From the NCBI GenBank assembly GCA_019914945.1, contig CM034105.1, positions 6,076,001 through 6,140,000 of the forward strand: a stretch of DNA of 64,000 nucleotides, given 5' to 3'. Below are positions 50,201 to 61,150 of the stretch, one piece after another. This stretch comes from Typha latifolia. Taxonomy: Eukaryota; Streptophyta; Magnoliopsida; Poales; Typhaceae. Both the position numbers and the translations under genes were made by a program. The first letter of the stretch is position 1. The number at the start of each line of letters is the position of its first letter. Below the pieces are notes generated by a model. It was not told where the DNA came from. It was given only the letters and a program-made list of their open reading frames with translations, and ran no database searches.

Positions 50201-53200
50201 AGAGATTTGAGATTTCGGTTGTCTTACCTAAACTCAGGTGAGTGGGTTCACTCACATATTTATTTTATAGTATTTTGTATCTTAGTCAGACCATGTAAAT
50301 TTTCTGTGTGCAATTTATTTATTTCACCCTTACGTGTAACAAATTAAATTGTTGCAATTTCTGTGTGCAAATCTATTTATTTCATCCGTACATGCGAAAA
50401 TTTAATTGTTATGTTTTCTGTGTGCATTTAATTATTATATTCAGTGCATCATCATACTTCGTGCAAATATTGAAATTTGTGAAAAGAAAAATGAGACTAG
50501 TATTGGTACGACTTAGAGAATAGTCCCGGTATAAATTGCTTGCGATTTTCTGTGGTGACTCAAGTCTATCTAGAAGTCCAGAGGAAAGTCTTAAATTAGA
50601 TCACTGCGGTGACTTTCTTAGGTGACTCTGACGGGGTTAGGGAACAGTCCTAGGACGAATGAGAAAATTTCATAGGTGACTCTAACTTCTCTCAACGGTT
50701 AGAGAAAAAGACAGAGTGTGTTAATCACAGAGTGATACCCTCTGATGACCCTAACCGGATCAGGTATGAAGAAAAGTCCTGAGCATCATCTCGAGATGAC
50801 TTCTAATTGATGTGGATCCACAAGGTTTAGACTTATTGAGACATATGACAGCATAAATATTGAAAAGATATTAATATGTTGAAACCGTGCAAGGTTACAA
50901 GTTGTGACATCTCTCCATTGTTATTATTTAGAGAGTATGCCTATTGCATATCGTCATGGATATTGTTGCTTTTAGTTTAATTTATTCAGCATTAATATGA
51001 TTTAAAATTATTTAGTTAGTGAGTGAATTCTACTCGCTGAGCTATAATTGTTGGCTCATGGGTTCTATTGTTTTTGTATTTGTTTATCTATTTCAGATAA
51101 TAGTCAGCGGGGAGACTAAGCGAGATATACTCGGACTCCACCTCCACTTAGTATTCACCTATTTACCTTTCCGCTCTTTTAGATTTTATGTTTTAGATTA
51201 AAAGTTTTATTTATTTAGTTTAGAGAGTCAAAAACTTTAACATTGTTTTATGTTTATTGCAATTAGTTATACAATTTAATAAAGCACATTCTCATTTTGT
51301 TTTTTTATTTTGCCATCGTACACGTAGAGAGTATTAATAAGGTTTCGTCCATCTCAAGCATATTGAGATGCATGGCCGATCATAATTCCTATTTTGGATC
51401 GTGACACATGTCATCGACTTAAAAATGTGCATCTAGAGGACAAAAGATATTTCTAGCTTTCTACAATATGATATTAATATTTATGGATAAAGAAAGTGAT
51501 GAAAAAAAATGATGCATCATCTTCCTCACACAATAATAATATGTACTCCTAAGCAGTTAAATTATGCTAAACAGACTATAGGGAAAGATTTGTCTTCAAA
51601 GATAGCAAGATTTACAGTTATGTTTCTCAGTAGTTAAAATGAAAGATTAAAGCTTTGACCTTCATTAAAAGGGCTACACATTCTAAGATTGAAATAATGG
51701 TAAATCAAAATTAAGGGTAATATTAGTTTGCCAGCAACATATTTTCATATGAAGAAAAAAAAACATAATTGAGATGTAAAGAAGACTAAATATAACAATC
51801 TAGGGAATTAACTCATTATTGATGCCAACACATACTGCATGATTATATGAGTTGAGTTATTACTCTGGTGCATGATAACCGAAGGTTCCTAAGACACGAG
51901 TAGAGTGAAGACGAGCAGCCATATCTGGAGCCTGATTTGAGAGATTAAAGTCTGCAATTTTTGCTTTGAAGTCTTCAAACAAAAGTACATTGCTTGATCT
52001 GATGTCCCTATGTATTATGGAAGGCTGAACCTTCTCATGAAGATATTCTAGTCCTTTCGCCGCATCTATAGCAATTCTCACCCGTTGCATCCAGTCAAGC
52101 ACTGGACCTGGTTGTGCACCTTGGACTCCTTTCCTTCCTGTTATTCCAGAAAAGGATTAGGGCTCCTTCTAAGAGATAAGCAACCTGAGGATACATGCAT
52201 TATAGAGAATGCCAGGTTATACCATGCAAAACATCATGCAAGGAACCCATAGTTGCAAATTCGTAGGCCAACAAACGAAAATTTCCTTCAACGCAGTAAC
52301 CAAGAAGTTCAACAATATTTTCATGCTTTAATCTTGATACCATTGAAACCTAACATCACAATGTAATTGTGAGTGCTTAAGGCCTATAAAACAGATGGAT
52401 AAGTAGGTAAAAAGAGAAACAGCATGACCTAGTACCATAATACGAAACAAATAAGAGTGACAATCTTTAGCCATAACAATTATTAGCAGCCAGACCTGTG
52501 TCAGAAATTCAGTGTTGGAATCAGGCTCAGACGAAACATCAAGTTTTTTAACAGCAACATGTTTCTCACTGTCTAAAACTGCATAATACACTCTCCCATA
52601 TGACCCTTCACCAACCAAAGCCTTTGACCCAAAATTATCAGTCTTTTCTTTCAGTTCTTCTAATGATAGTGCAGGCACTTCAGGAGGAGGTGTTTTGGGG
52701 GTTTCAGCTTTGGCAGCAGCAGAAGTCTTTGAACCCTTTTGAATTCCTGTAAAATGCAAGCAGAAAATCAAAGAGGAACAGAAAAAGCACAAATAACACC
52801 AGACAGATATAAAAAGAAAAAGATTGCAGCACATCAATGATTCAATATAATGGAACCACCTCCCTATGAAATTCAGAGTGGTGATTCTGCAGCGAGATAA
52901 TGCAGAACACCAAATAGAGACAAGAAAAATAGAAAAGAAGACCAAGATTAAACATGCACATATATACATGAACTACTTTAAAAGCTTAACCTGATAGAGA
53001 ATGGTAATCTTTATATTTTATAGTCTAGTGTGTGTGCATATATGGACTTACAAAAGTACTAAAAGAAACTGGTCACTGGAAGATGAGAATGACAGTTTGC
53101 CATCCCTAAGAGGCTTAAGATGTAGAGATCAAAAAAAGCCTAACCAATTGAAGGTTAAGAACAAGTTAGAAAGAGTACAGCCTTCATCAACGATCTACAG

Positions 53201-55581
53201 TAGCTCAATTTGCTTCCAAGCACCATCTCCAGTGAGAAACTACTGGGAAAATAAAGGTGGTGGCCACACAAATCTTAAGATAGATTTGATTTGCATAAAT
53301 TACTAAAGCCCTAAACTGGTAAACAAGCATGAACATGATCTGTTTTTCCTTGTTTTATGAGCAATCAGTTTTATCTAATGGTCTAAATTCTAAAAGACCA
53401 AAGAGTTTCCTAGATTTCGAACTCAAAAGTGCGGGTGTGTGGATACTTCAGATAGCATGTCGTGTCCATGTCCAGCACTAGTCAAACACTACTTGGACAT
53501 GTGTCGGGCATTTCTAAGAACTATCAGATATTTAAAAAATAAATAAAATAAATTCAGACACTCGGGACACGTATTAGCATTATCATATGTGACTTGTTAA
53601 GATATCTTTGTCATATTGTGCACACGTTGATTTTCTCTCATGAATAGATTGTGCATACTTGTCTATATACATTATAATTTAGAAATATATTTCTTTACAT
53701 GTATCAATAATATATATATACATATATATCATGTTTTTATTTATTTATTTTGTCGTGTCTTAAACATGGTTCGAAGGATTAGCCAATTCTAATCCAAACC
53801 CAATCCCAACCAATTGAGTGGGATCAGGTAGGATCGGCCGATCCGGGCCGATCTCGATCCAGATTTCTTCTTCTCTTTCACTATTTCTCTCTCTTTCACT
53901 CTTTCACTATTTCTCTCTTTCTTTCTCTACTATTGCTTCTCCGATACAGATATCTATCTCTAGCAAACTCCACCATGCAGATCCAACTCCGGCGACCTCA
54001 GCTATGTAATTTTTTTTATTTTTTTGCTTTCTTCCTATCTCTTCTCTTATTTCTTTACTGCAATTTTTTTTCTCTTCTCTCTCCTTCATTGTTGTAGAAT
54101 TGTTTTCGTTTTTACCTTTTCATTTCTTCCACTCTTTCTCTCCTTCATTGTAGCGGTTTTAAGTAAGTATTTTTTTAGTTTTTAGACTTCATACATGAGT
54201 AATTGTTATTTTCTTATTTTTTTAATTTAAAAAAAATTTCTACATTTTTAAATAATATTTAAATTTTATGTAATTAAAAATAGTTCAATTTGATCCGAGC
54301 GGCCGATATGGCCAATCTGACTGATTATTTTTTCGGGAGGATCTCTATTTTGATTTTTCGAACCTTGGTCTTAAATATATTGCGTCCTATTTTTAAAGAT
54401 CTTCCATAAGTATCATGTTGTATCAGTATCCTATGTCCGTGTTTGTGTTTCTTAGATTTTGAACTACCCTATATGGTGGCTCCAATTATTTAAACTAAAA
54501 CAAGCCTTATAAACCAACACAAAGAAGTAAGACCAAGATAGGCCTGGACTTACCATCTCAAGCATGAGATTAACTAGATCCGCAACAGTTGCAAAAAAAA
54601 AACAGCGAAAGGTAATATTTAAAATATACAGATGCCCTAATTTATAGGAATATTAGAAAGAGTTAACTTTACAAAAGGCCTGTATCAATAAAATATAAGC
54701 CTCATAGCACAAAGTACATCTACAATAATTTCAATTGGAACAGCATGGCACTCTGCAGTTGCAATTCCTTTGAGTAAAAAATGTGTATTTTAAGCATGAA
54801 GCAGTAACAAAGAAATATCATTGAGATGTTAGCTCAAATATCAATGTAATTGCCAACATACAAAGGTGTCAAAGAAATAAGTTCACATAAGATGTGTAAG
54901 GTGTTCCAGAATGAAGGCAAATCAGGCTCTGCATAATAACTGCATGGCACATAGGCCAGTCAATTCTGCATACATGTTAGGATGAAGGTCATTGGAGCAT
55001 AAAAGAAATGCTTCCCAAGCTACTTTGTTGGAGGAGATTAGATATATTTTACTGAAATCTTAATTGTCAAATGTCGATTAAATTAGTCATTAGTAATCAC
55101 GAACACAAGTAGAAAAGCATAATACTCAATAAGGTAATATTGTAATGAACAAGATTATGACCAGTCATACCAAGTAAAACACCAAATAATTTAAGAAGGA
55201 AAGTGTTAATATATGTGTGTCAGATGTCTTAGATCATCTCCAAAGTGAATATAGGATCAATGACAGACCTAACAAGTAACTGTAGAAAAGGATATTCTCA
55301 TGCTCAAGATACTACAGTACGAAGCTCTTATCAATCATCAAGCACAAATCTTTCATGTTATGCAAGCAAAATCATAGAAAAATTGTACTACAAATTGCTA
55401 ATGTCATAGAATTAGATATTTCTTTTACTGATTTGATTGTCAAGACCACTAAGTAGACACCTAAAAATAAAGCACAAAAGAACACACCATCTATCTTGCT
55501 ACCCGGGCTTTTGAAATACTCATTTTCATGTTCATGGGTAGACTCATCCACTTGACAACGACAGCAAAGCCAGCGGCGCAT
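30793..55581 (-). CDS. PTI1: PTI1-like serine/threonine protein kinase
   Basis: This is a receptor-like cytoplasmic kinase of the PTI1 family, which acts below Pto- or OXI1/AGC-type kinases in immune and oxidative-stress signalling. Coding exons on the minus strand are 55581-55488, 52746-52496, 52349-52223, 52137-51864, 46212-46080, 31171-31085 and 30939-30793. They sum to 1113 bp, 370 residues, near the usual ~365, with all phases closing. The N-terminus MRRWLCCRC offers cysteines for S-acylation and membrane attachment. Kinase landmarks are the glycine loop [11 protein letters not shown]-binding lysine in HVAVKKLDV, catalytic loop [13 protein letters not shown], activation segment [10 protein letters not shown] to [20 protein letters not shown], and [23 protein letters not shown] replaces DFG; as I recall, some monocot PTI1 proteins share this. 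The C-terminus is rich in Ala and Pro. The intron between 46080 and 31171 is 14.9 kb and full of transposons, so transcript-based confirmation of that junction would be valuable. Confidence 0.93.
31564..32381. mobile_element. Non-autonomous hAT-like element, 818 bp
   Basis: The ends read CAAGAATTGTATGCC and, reverse-complemented, CAAGGATAGTCGTGTTGG. The flanks CATTCCAC (31556-31563) and CATTCCAG (32382-32389) agree at 7 of 8. The interior is shared with 14760-15555. It is GC-rich near both ends and AT-rich in the middle, with no transposase. It lies in the large kinase intron. Confidence 0.75.
32390..33776. other. Kinase intron, unclassified
   Basis: Intronic AT-rich DNA. A GC-richer stretch at about 33370-33440 with GGCATGCCAGCC and GGCATGCCAATG resembles the end sequences of the GC-rich MITE family and may be a remnant. 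Nothing else can be named. Confidence 0.35.
33781..33857 (-). repeat. Four 20-bp units of the tRNA-iMet primer-binding motif
   Basis: On the minus strand each 20-bp unit is a variant of AATTGGTATCAGAGCCTAAC. Starts are exactly 20 bp apart (33781, 33801, 33821, 33841). TGGTATCAGAGC is complementary to the 3' end of plant initiator methionine tRNA and is the usual plant LTR-retrotransposon primer-binding site. The sister copy at 20523-20542 has a single 20-bp unit. Confidence 0.85.
34519..34625. repeat. Short tandem GCGTTCACAAG array
   Basis: Between 34519 and 34625 the word GCGTTCACAAG or close variants (GTGTTCACAAG, GGTTCACAAG) is repeated about eight times, bounded by GTTCGAACGC copies. It lies in the LTR's upstream region and corresponds in position to the 83-bp tandem units of the sister copy, but the unit is different. 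Confidence 0.7.
34991..35416 (-). pseudogene. Rearranged 18S rRNA fragments
   Basis: The plus strand reads as the complement of plant 18S rRNA in two blocks. Block 1 (about 34991-35175) contains TATCCTACCATCGAAAGTTG and GCCTTTTATCTAATAAATGC, from the 5' third of 18S. Block 2 (about 35176-35416) contains AATTCCTTTAAGTTTC, CTTCGAGCCCCCAACTTTCG and CATCCTTGGCAAATGCTTTC, from the middle of 18S. Read along the minus strand, the middle block comes before the 5' block, so the order is swapped. Many substitutions are present. It lies inside the large kinase intron and cannot be a working rRNA gene. Confidence 0.85.
35417..38670 (+). mobile_element. Old outer LTR, left part (interrupted)
   Basis: The segment 35417-36754, after skipping the inner LTR, continues at 38168-38670 and then beyond the gypsy element at 45010-45036 and 45422-45600. 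Together these follow the order of the intact solo LTR at 49132-51406: pyrimidine-rich leader, CTCGTGGCTC, GGTTTGGGTTTGGGT block, AGGTGAGT before a CACTCACAT stretch, then CACTGAGCTATAATTGTTGGC near 45515. The first ~30 bp of the LTR are missing. It belongs to the same family as the younger LTR that landed inside it. Confidence 0.65.
36755..38167 (+). mobile_element. Solo LTR, 1413 bp, TSD ATGAT
   Basis: The flanks ATGAT at 36750-36754 and 38168-38172 are identical. The left end TTTAAGAACTAGAAAAA corresponds to TGTCAAAACTAGAAAAA of the copy at 49132 (terminal TG mutated), and the right end is GGGTCGTGACA. It shares long stretches with the 49132 copy: the leader hairpin, CCCTAATCCTCTCTC, GAGACTAGTATTGGTACGAC, GGCATGGCCG-like end. 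It lacks about 860 bp of its middle. No internal retroviral-type genes are present, so it is a solo LTR. It is inserted in an older LTR of its own family. Confidence 0.85.
39198..39417. repeat. 110-bp tandem duplication in the 3' LTR
   Basis: The segment 39198-39307 is repeated at 39308-39417 with only about two differences (AGTACT/AGAACT and GCGTTTG/GCATTTG). The near identity points to a recent duplication. It is absent from the shorter 5' LTR of the same element. Confidence 0.85.
40334..40836. mobile_element. GC-rich hAT-type MITE in gag, ~500 bp
   Basis: The ends read TAATGTTTTAAAAAGCGGCC and, reverse-complemented, CACTGTTTTGAAAAGCAG. The 8-bp flanks CTCCTCCC (40326-40333) and CTCCTCTT (40837-40840 continued at 43806-43809 beyond the nested LTR) agree at 6 of 8. 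Both halves are rich in GGCGG/CCGCC words (AGGCGGGCGACAAAGCGG, GGCGGGGCGGCCGG) around an AT-rich core, so it can fold back. It interrupts gag of the gypsy element. Confidence 0.65.
40841..43800 (+). mobile_element. Solo LTR, 2960 bp, TSD GCTCC
   Basis: It starts TGTAATAACCCAAGG, ends GGGTGTCACA, and is flanked by GCTCC at 40836-40840 and 43801-43805, an exact 5-bp duplication. It contains the 162-bp tandem duplication with hairpins (40887-41210), CT-rich leader sequence (41211-41380), and CACTGAGTCTTTAGCTCATG near 43317, which parallels the CACTGAGCTATA...GGCTCATG motif of the other LTRs. It contains no internal genes. It is the innermost layer of the nest, inserted exactly at the MITE's right junction. 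Confidence 0.9.
40887..41210. repeat. 162-bp tandem duplication carrying a 15-bp hairpin
   Basis: The segment 40887-41048 is repeated at 41049-41210, differing mainly in one ~35-bp GC-rich stretch. Each unit begins with the perfect hairpin CACTGCATGGCACGA, CAGC loop, TCGTGCCATGCAGTG (first copy 40893-40926). The repeat lies 46 bp inside the LTR start, so the leader would carry two hairpins. Confidence 0.85.
45037..45421. mobile_element. GC-rich hAT MITE with fold-back, 385 bp
   Basis: The left end is CAACAATGGCCGTGCC and the reverse complement of the right end is CAAGGATGGCCGTGTCG. The flanks GTTATAAG (45029-45036) and ATTATAAG (45422-45429) agree at 7 of 8. The arms 45191-45220 and 45252-45281 are nearly complementary over 30 bp around a CT-rich loop. 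It is the same family as 26796-27161 and interrupts the old outer LTR. Confidence 0.85.
47503..47890. repeat. Dispersed AT-rich repeat, copy 2
   Basis: It begins GTGTCAGATACTTCCTTTAT and parallels 24397-24890 in order: GGATACTTCTT, TTAGGATTTC, then CTTATCCATATTG in place of CTTATCCACATTT. It lies in the kinase intron between exons 5 and 6. The element class is not determined. Confidence 0.5.
48563..48730. mobile_element. hAT MITE, 168 bp, perfect 8-bp TSD (copy C)
   Basis: The left end is CATGGATTGAAGTATCGG and the reverse complement of the right end is TAAGGTTCTAAGTATCAG. The flanks are identical: ATTTGGAG at 48555-48562 and 48731-48738. It is a short form of the family at 17209 and 53765, keeping the ends with little core. 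It lies in the kinase intron between exons 5 and 6. Confidence 0.85.
49132..51406 (+). mobile_element. Solo LTR, 2275 bp, TSD CATGT
   Basis: It starts TGTCAAAACTAG, ends GGATCGTGACA, and is flanked by CATGT at 49127-49131 and 51407-51411. A perfect hairpin TGCACGTGC-TCT-GCACGTGCA lies at 49178-49198, followed by a CT-rich leader and GC-rich block, then CTCGCTGAGCTATAATTGTT near 51035. It is the most complete copy of the family that also gives 36755-38167 and the outer LTR at 35417. No internal genes are present. It lies in the 5.6-kb kinase intron. Confidence 0.9.
53425..54460. repeat. Dispersed repeat hosting MITE copy B
   Basis: Left of the MITE, the sequence with GTGTCCATGTCCAGCAC and CAGACACTCGGGACACG, and right of it TCAGTATCCTATGTCCGTG, look like two halves of one dispersed repeat rich in GGACAC/GTGTCC words. 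Similar GCACGGACACCTCTCC sequence occurs alone near 22586. Boundaries are unresolved. Confidence 0.4.
53765..54367. mobile_element. hAT MITE, 603 bp, perfect 8-bp TSD (copy B)
   Basis: The left end is CATGGTTCGAAGG and the reverse complement of the right end is CAAGGTTCGAAAAATC. The flanks are identical: GTCTTAAA at 53757-53764 and 54368-54375. Near both ends it carries GATCGGCCGATC-like words, and the core is T-rich. It lies in the kinase intron between exons 2 and 3. It is the copy with the best-preserved terminal inverted repeats. Confidence 0.88.
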
Positions 55582-56470
55582 CACACACTTCTTCTTCAAA
55601 CCTCTTCTTTGTGATTCAAGTACCTTTAAATCCAAAAATAATATAATCATTTATGAGATTGTGAGAGTTGCATATTCACGATGTAGCAAGGGATACCCAA
55701 CAGGAATGTTTTTATAGAACATAATCATGCAACAGAATGTTGGCAAAGCCACAAACATGCTTTCAAGGTATCAGGGCTAAATTCATTATTCATAGGCTCT
55801 ACAAGTTTATCAATTATGTCAATTATTAACTAGGGACGTTTAAAAGCTAGGAAAATATTGCAAGCTAGCATCTCCACTTATCAACAACAAAGGGCATTTT
55901 TACTCCACTAATGGAATACGACTAAAAAGAGAACATTTCCTTGGAAATAGAAAGCAAAATGGAAGCAAAAGAGATACAAGAAAGTTTCCTTATTTACTAA
56001 TAATCAACAATTATAAGGAAATGGTTCAACAGGGAATTAGAATTTGCCCAAAAAGACGAATTATTGGCGAAAGTCACGCCTCACGACACTGCTAAAGATT
56101 TCCGCTAGTAATTAAGAAAACCCACATTCTTACAGGATCCAAAAAAACAAAACAAAAAATCGAATTTCCAAGTACCTCAAATCAACAGCCTACATGAAAA
56201 ACAAAGAATCAACAAAATCCAAAATTAATCCAAGGAACCACAACCCCACAATTTTCCAATCAAGAAAAAACGCCTCAGGTCAATGGATTGCTTCCTTACA
56301 AAACGAGCCAATCGTACGCAGATTCTCCAAACCCCAAGGTCCGAAAACGAGCCCAACGAAAAGGATCGGAGGACGCACACAATTAAGACCTGTCTCAAAA
56401 GTCCGACAAACCCATCGCAGAAATTCCAACGGGATAGAAAGCCTTGGAATGGGAAAGGAGGGACTTTTAC

Positions 56471-56700
56471 CTCGAATCTCGCCGCAGGGATAGCTGCTCC
56501 TGGCTCTCGGGGTTAGGGCTTCGGGGAAGAGGAGGAATCAAAGGAAGAGGAGGAGGAGGTGGTGGTGGTGAGGAAGAAGGCGGTGGTGGCGAATCCGCGC
56601 GTTTGGAGGCCAACCCACCTGAGCTTCGCATAGAAGTGCTGCCTGCCCCCTTGTTTTTCTCTCGTTCCGTTTTTGTTGTTCGAATGTAGGCTTTGTATTG
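56471..56700 (-). other. Kinase 5' leader exon (non-coding) and promoter edge
   Basis: On the minus strand a GC- and CT-rich stretch ends GATTCGAG followed by GTAAAAG, a good donor at 56471. The coding exon begins at 55581, so this is the likely first, untranslated exon. It contains an upstream ATG (MRSSGG...) opening a Ser/Pro-rich frame of about 55 codons within the exon, a possible upstream ORF that could dampen translation. The transcription start would lie near 56700. Confidence 0.55.
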
Positions 56701-56754
56701 TCCGCATTTAGTACCCAAAGGGTAAAAGGGTAAATCTAGGTTATTATATTTCAT

Positions 56755-59614
56755 TTTTTGAGTTATTCTTCATTTATTTCTTTAAACGGTTGAAAAAATG
56801 GTCAGTTACGATTCAACCCCTTAAACTATTGCTTATTATCACATAAACCTTTTTATTTATTTATTTTTAACACTTTAACCTCGTCAAAAAATTTCTTTAC
56901 AAAAAATTCTATTAACCCCCCTTTTATAGAGAGAAAATACTCAAATGACTATTTTACCCTCAAGTTCATCTCTTCTCTAAATTTTAGATAAAATAATCCT
57001 CAGAACATTTCATGTTAATTATGTGATAGTCACTTAACATTTTTTAACGGAAAAAATCAAAATAACTAATAAAAAAGTCATTTGAGAGTTTTTTTATATA
57101 GTCAAAAAGGTCAATGTCTTTTCAAAAAAAAAACAAGTCGATGTGTTATTTTATAAGATATTTTACATAATTACCATTAAAACCTTTTAAATATTATAAT
57201 TGCCACAAAATTATTATGCTCTTTTTTTGCTAGGTTCAAATTCTAATAGCAGCAATTTAGTTGGAACATTATTAAATTCACGTTTCTCTTCAAAAAAAAT
57301 TTAACAAAAAATAAGCTATCGAGCTCTTTCAAAAATATTATTTTATTAGTTAAATATAACTTGCCAAACTTATTAAGTAAAAATAGATTTGTTTACCATT
57401 GCATAAATTGTTAAAATGATTTAAAAGTTGTCCAATATTTTACCCAATATTATATATTTATATATAATAAATTATATCTTATTTTATGTGAGATTAAAAT
57501 TATTAATAAATATTTTATACTAAACTTGAAGAAAGATTATTCATTTACATGTATTTATTAACTTTAACATAATCCATTATGAATATTTTATTAAAATCTA
57601 ACCATAATGTCAATTCCGAAAGAGTCACAAGATTTTAATAGTAATTATTAAATTTTAAAGATTGTAGCGGCAATTATTATATTTTAAAATATTTCAATGA
57701 CAATTACATAGAAATAGAAATGTATCTATGTGAAAATAGTGATAATTCACACAACTTAAATGTAATTATCCAACCAAAAATATATATAGAAACCGGAACA
57801 AAGATTGTATTACTCACATATTCGGTTGTTTTATACAAAAGAATCTTTGTCATTAATTTGCCCCTTCAAAATAAGTATGGTAGCTAAATTTAGGCCTCCA
57901 CCCTTGAAGTACTACCACTATTAAAACTGTTTATCATATTCTAAATATTTGCTATTTGTAGGCAGGGGACTGAAAAATTCTTCGGGGTTTGCGCATCTCT
58001 CCCAAAGATAAGGTTTTTTCTTTTGTGAAAACTTTGCTAGAATAAACTGTCCACCAATGATACTTAACATTCACTTAGGCTCTGAAAATGTATGTCCAAA
58101 TTATGGGCTTGTTAATGAAATCATTCCTCATTTGTTTTACTATCATGCTTTTGCGTAGACAAATTTTATAACATTCTCGTTCGGCGGCCATGTACTCGCT
58201 CACGTGCCACATAGCATGCACAATGTACATAACAGGACGAATGAGTCTATCACACAGAGATAAATCTATACTTAAAATAATTCATCTCAAAGATCATACT
58301 ATAATCCACATAAGGTAAAATATAATTCAAATTTGTGATATACAAATCACATCTAATATAATAGAATACAAATATATATAATATTAGTATAACTCAATTT
58401 TTATATAAAATATCTATTATACTATCTCACGTCTAGTATTTCCATATAATATTTCTAATAGTACAATCAGAGATAAATTTTTTCAAATATAATAATTCTA
58501 ACATATGATGCGTGCCGGTTATAAACATGCTATGACAATTTTAAATAGAATCATATATAATGCATAATGGCCACTCAATAATCATGTGTATAAATATATA
58601 AAAAAATTAACGCATTTCTTAATATCTCAATCATTAATGTTAATTATGAATAACAAATCATATTCCACCCCTTTAAACCATAATAAGTGGATAGTGAAAT
58701 GAGGAAGTGAGGGAGAATAACCCACTAATGACAACGGTTCACTGGTTTTAGCTATGGCAATGACAACCTGGGCAGTAGTCTAATGGTGGTGGTAGAGGGT
58801 GTAATTTGGAGAAGAGTGGCAGCGAACCGAGCTCAAGAAAGAGCCTTCCCCCTCCTCGTCTAGCCCATCGATCGTCGAACTTGGCTCGGCCGACCACAAG
58901 CTGTCGTCGGCCTATGAATTTCACACAAAGCCAGGCCGCATGCACCCGAAGCGCCACCCCTTTAAACCAAAACCATTCGCGTATGCCATATCGATAGCAT
59001 GCGCAAAAGGGGTGAGGGGGGGTTAGGCTTGCCCCCTCCCTCCTCTTGGCTTGAAAAAGGAGCTCCTGCAAGTGTGGAGAGGGGAAAAGAAGGATAAGGG
59101 AGCGCCACATGCCCTCCCCTCCTCGGCGTATTTTTTTTGGGTGAGTGTTATATACAAACTTATGTAACCTTTTTCCTAATTATCTTGTTGATATGTTTTC
59201 ATTTGAAATTTTTTTTTCCTTTTGAGAGACGATACCGCTAGAATTCAAACAGGCAACGTGACACCATTTATTATATTGACTTAAAATAACAATCTGTAGC
59301 TATAGTAATACTTTATTCTTTCTATTCTATTATTTTCTTCCTTCTCAATTTTCTAGCTAAAAATATATTGTCATTAGCTATAGTAACCCAACACTACTTT
59401 GTTAATTGGCAAATTTCTTTTCAGTCCAGCAACTTTTTATATTATATCAGTGGCACTATCTTAACTGGTACATCATAAAAAAAATTAAATTACATGTTTT
59501 GAATACTTGAAGCACTATATATGAATTTTTATGTTTCTTCATTTTCTGAAATTTAATAGTTTGCATACAACAAGCAATAACCAAATGTTTAGATTTTATA
59601 GTGGTGAAAGGAAG

Positions 59615-59654
<40 letters not shown>

Positions 59655-60250
59655 TTACCGTTACACCCTACCTTTTAATCGTATCCAAATCCTCCCGCTT
59701 TTTTGGATTTATTGTCTAACAAGCATCTATCATTAAAAGTTAAGGTAATAATAATAATAATAATAATAATAGTAATAGTATGTAAAACAATTTAAGTTAA
59801 ATAAAAAAAGAAATTGTAATTGGGTCTGTGTGGAATAAGATTTAAATTAGTATCAACAGTATTTTAATATAAAATATGAATAATTTAATATTTGATCACA
59901 AATTTAGAACGACATTCCTTAATTAAAAAATAAGAAATTCCCTAACCAGTAACCAAATGGGACCTATCTACAAACTATTTACCAAACTACTATATTTTTA
60001 CCACATACGCAACATATAAAATTTTTCAAGTATATCACACTCACATAAAGCGATTTACTAAATCACTCTCTCAATCAACAATTTTTTATTATTTTAGGAT
60101 CACTCCTTAATCCTTATGACAACAAAATACTTTGCGATCTATTAACTCGCTGTCCGGAACAGCAATTTATCAGACGTGACACATTACAACAATTGTACTA
60201 ATTTAAAAAATGATTTGAAAACTACAACATAATGGTAATTTCTTAATCAG
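56755..60250. other. AT-rich intergenic region
   Basis: Between the kinase promoter and the LTR-like remnants there is no gene that I can recognise. About 58735-59110 is a GC-rich island with a 120-codon minus-strand frame lacking family features, probably decayed repeat. An AT dinucleotide run followed by a T run is at about 59615-59657, and a TAA/AAT run at about 59745-59771. Confidence 0.5.
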
Positions 60251-60379
60251 AAATAGTAGATCTATCAAAACCTAGAAATACTATGAAGCGAACCGGGTCA
60301 GATCACATCAAAGAGAGATTATGCTCAATGGATTGAGTCTAATTATCTTATTTAGTTATTTGGTTTAGTTAGAGTATTA

Positions 60380-61150
60380 GCAGGTTAAGATTTTATTTAA
60401 TTAGCTAAATTCAACTCTGCGCAGTTTTAGAAAAATATTTACAGAATATTTTACACATATCCAAATAATATCAAATCAATTGGATAAGGTCGCCAAACTC
60501 CATATCTACAACTTTTATATTCATGACTTCTTCAGATTTGGAATATATTTGCGACAAAATAAAAGGTTAATCTAAGAAAATAAGCGACGAAACGAAGGGT
60601 TAACCCTGGTTTAATTTGTTTATTAGGGTTGTTGAAGTTGTTTAATTTAGTTTAGGAGTTCTTAGGGTGAGCCTCTATATATATGTGGAAGAAACCTTAA
60701 TTAGAGTCTTATGATGATGATAGTGAAATTGGCTTTGGCTTTTATCTCTTTCTCTATTTATCTCTAGCCATTAGTGTCTTCTCCCTCTCTCTTCTTCCTC
60801 CGCTCAAGACTTTGGTCGACCTCTTTCAGCTTCTAACCCCCCTCTTCTACAACAACTTCTCTCTCTTCACACTAAGAACTAAATCTAGCATCTATCTAGT
60901 CATTGGTAGGCTATCAAACTAGAATCTAATTGACCTTTAGCCACTATTTGGTCAATATCTTAATATCTAACCGTCCAAATTTCGTGATCTTGAATTCGCT
61001 GGAAAGCTCTCTCTAAGAGCAATAATATATTCAAAATTCAGGAGGATCCGTTAATTAGATTGTTCGCAAATCTCTTCAAAAATTACGAGCTTTACCGAGT
61101 CCAGAATCGTTGCGGATCGGATTAAGCCGGTTCATAGCATACCATTGCTT
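60380..61150. repeat. LTR-like remnants in opposite orientations
   Basis: At about 60430-60560 the plus strand (GAAAAATATTTACAGAA ... CTACAACTTTTATATTCATG) resembles the right part of the minus-oriented LTR at 33930-34060. At about 60665-60690 GCCTCTATATATATGTGG resembles the promoter region of the plus-oriented LTR at 19990. The two halves thus point towards each other. No ends or target duplications are visible. Confidence 0.4.

Noticed and set aside
56467..56754. Pro/Ser-rich frame considered as the kinase N-terminus
   Set aside because: The family starts at MRRWLCC in the next exon, and joining this frame meets a stop. Kept as a possible upstream ORF only.
58748..59110. 120-codon minus-strand frame
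   Set aside because: No domain, no supporting splice signals, and composition like decayed repeat.
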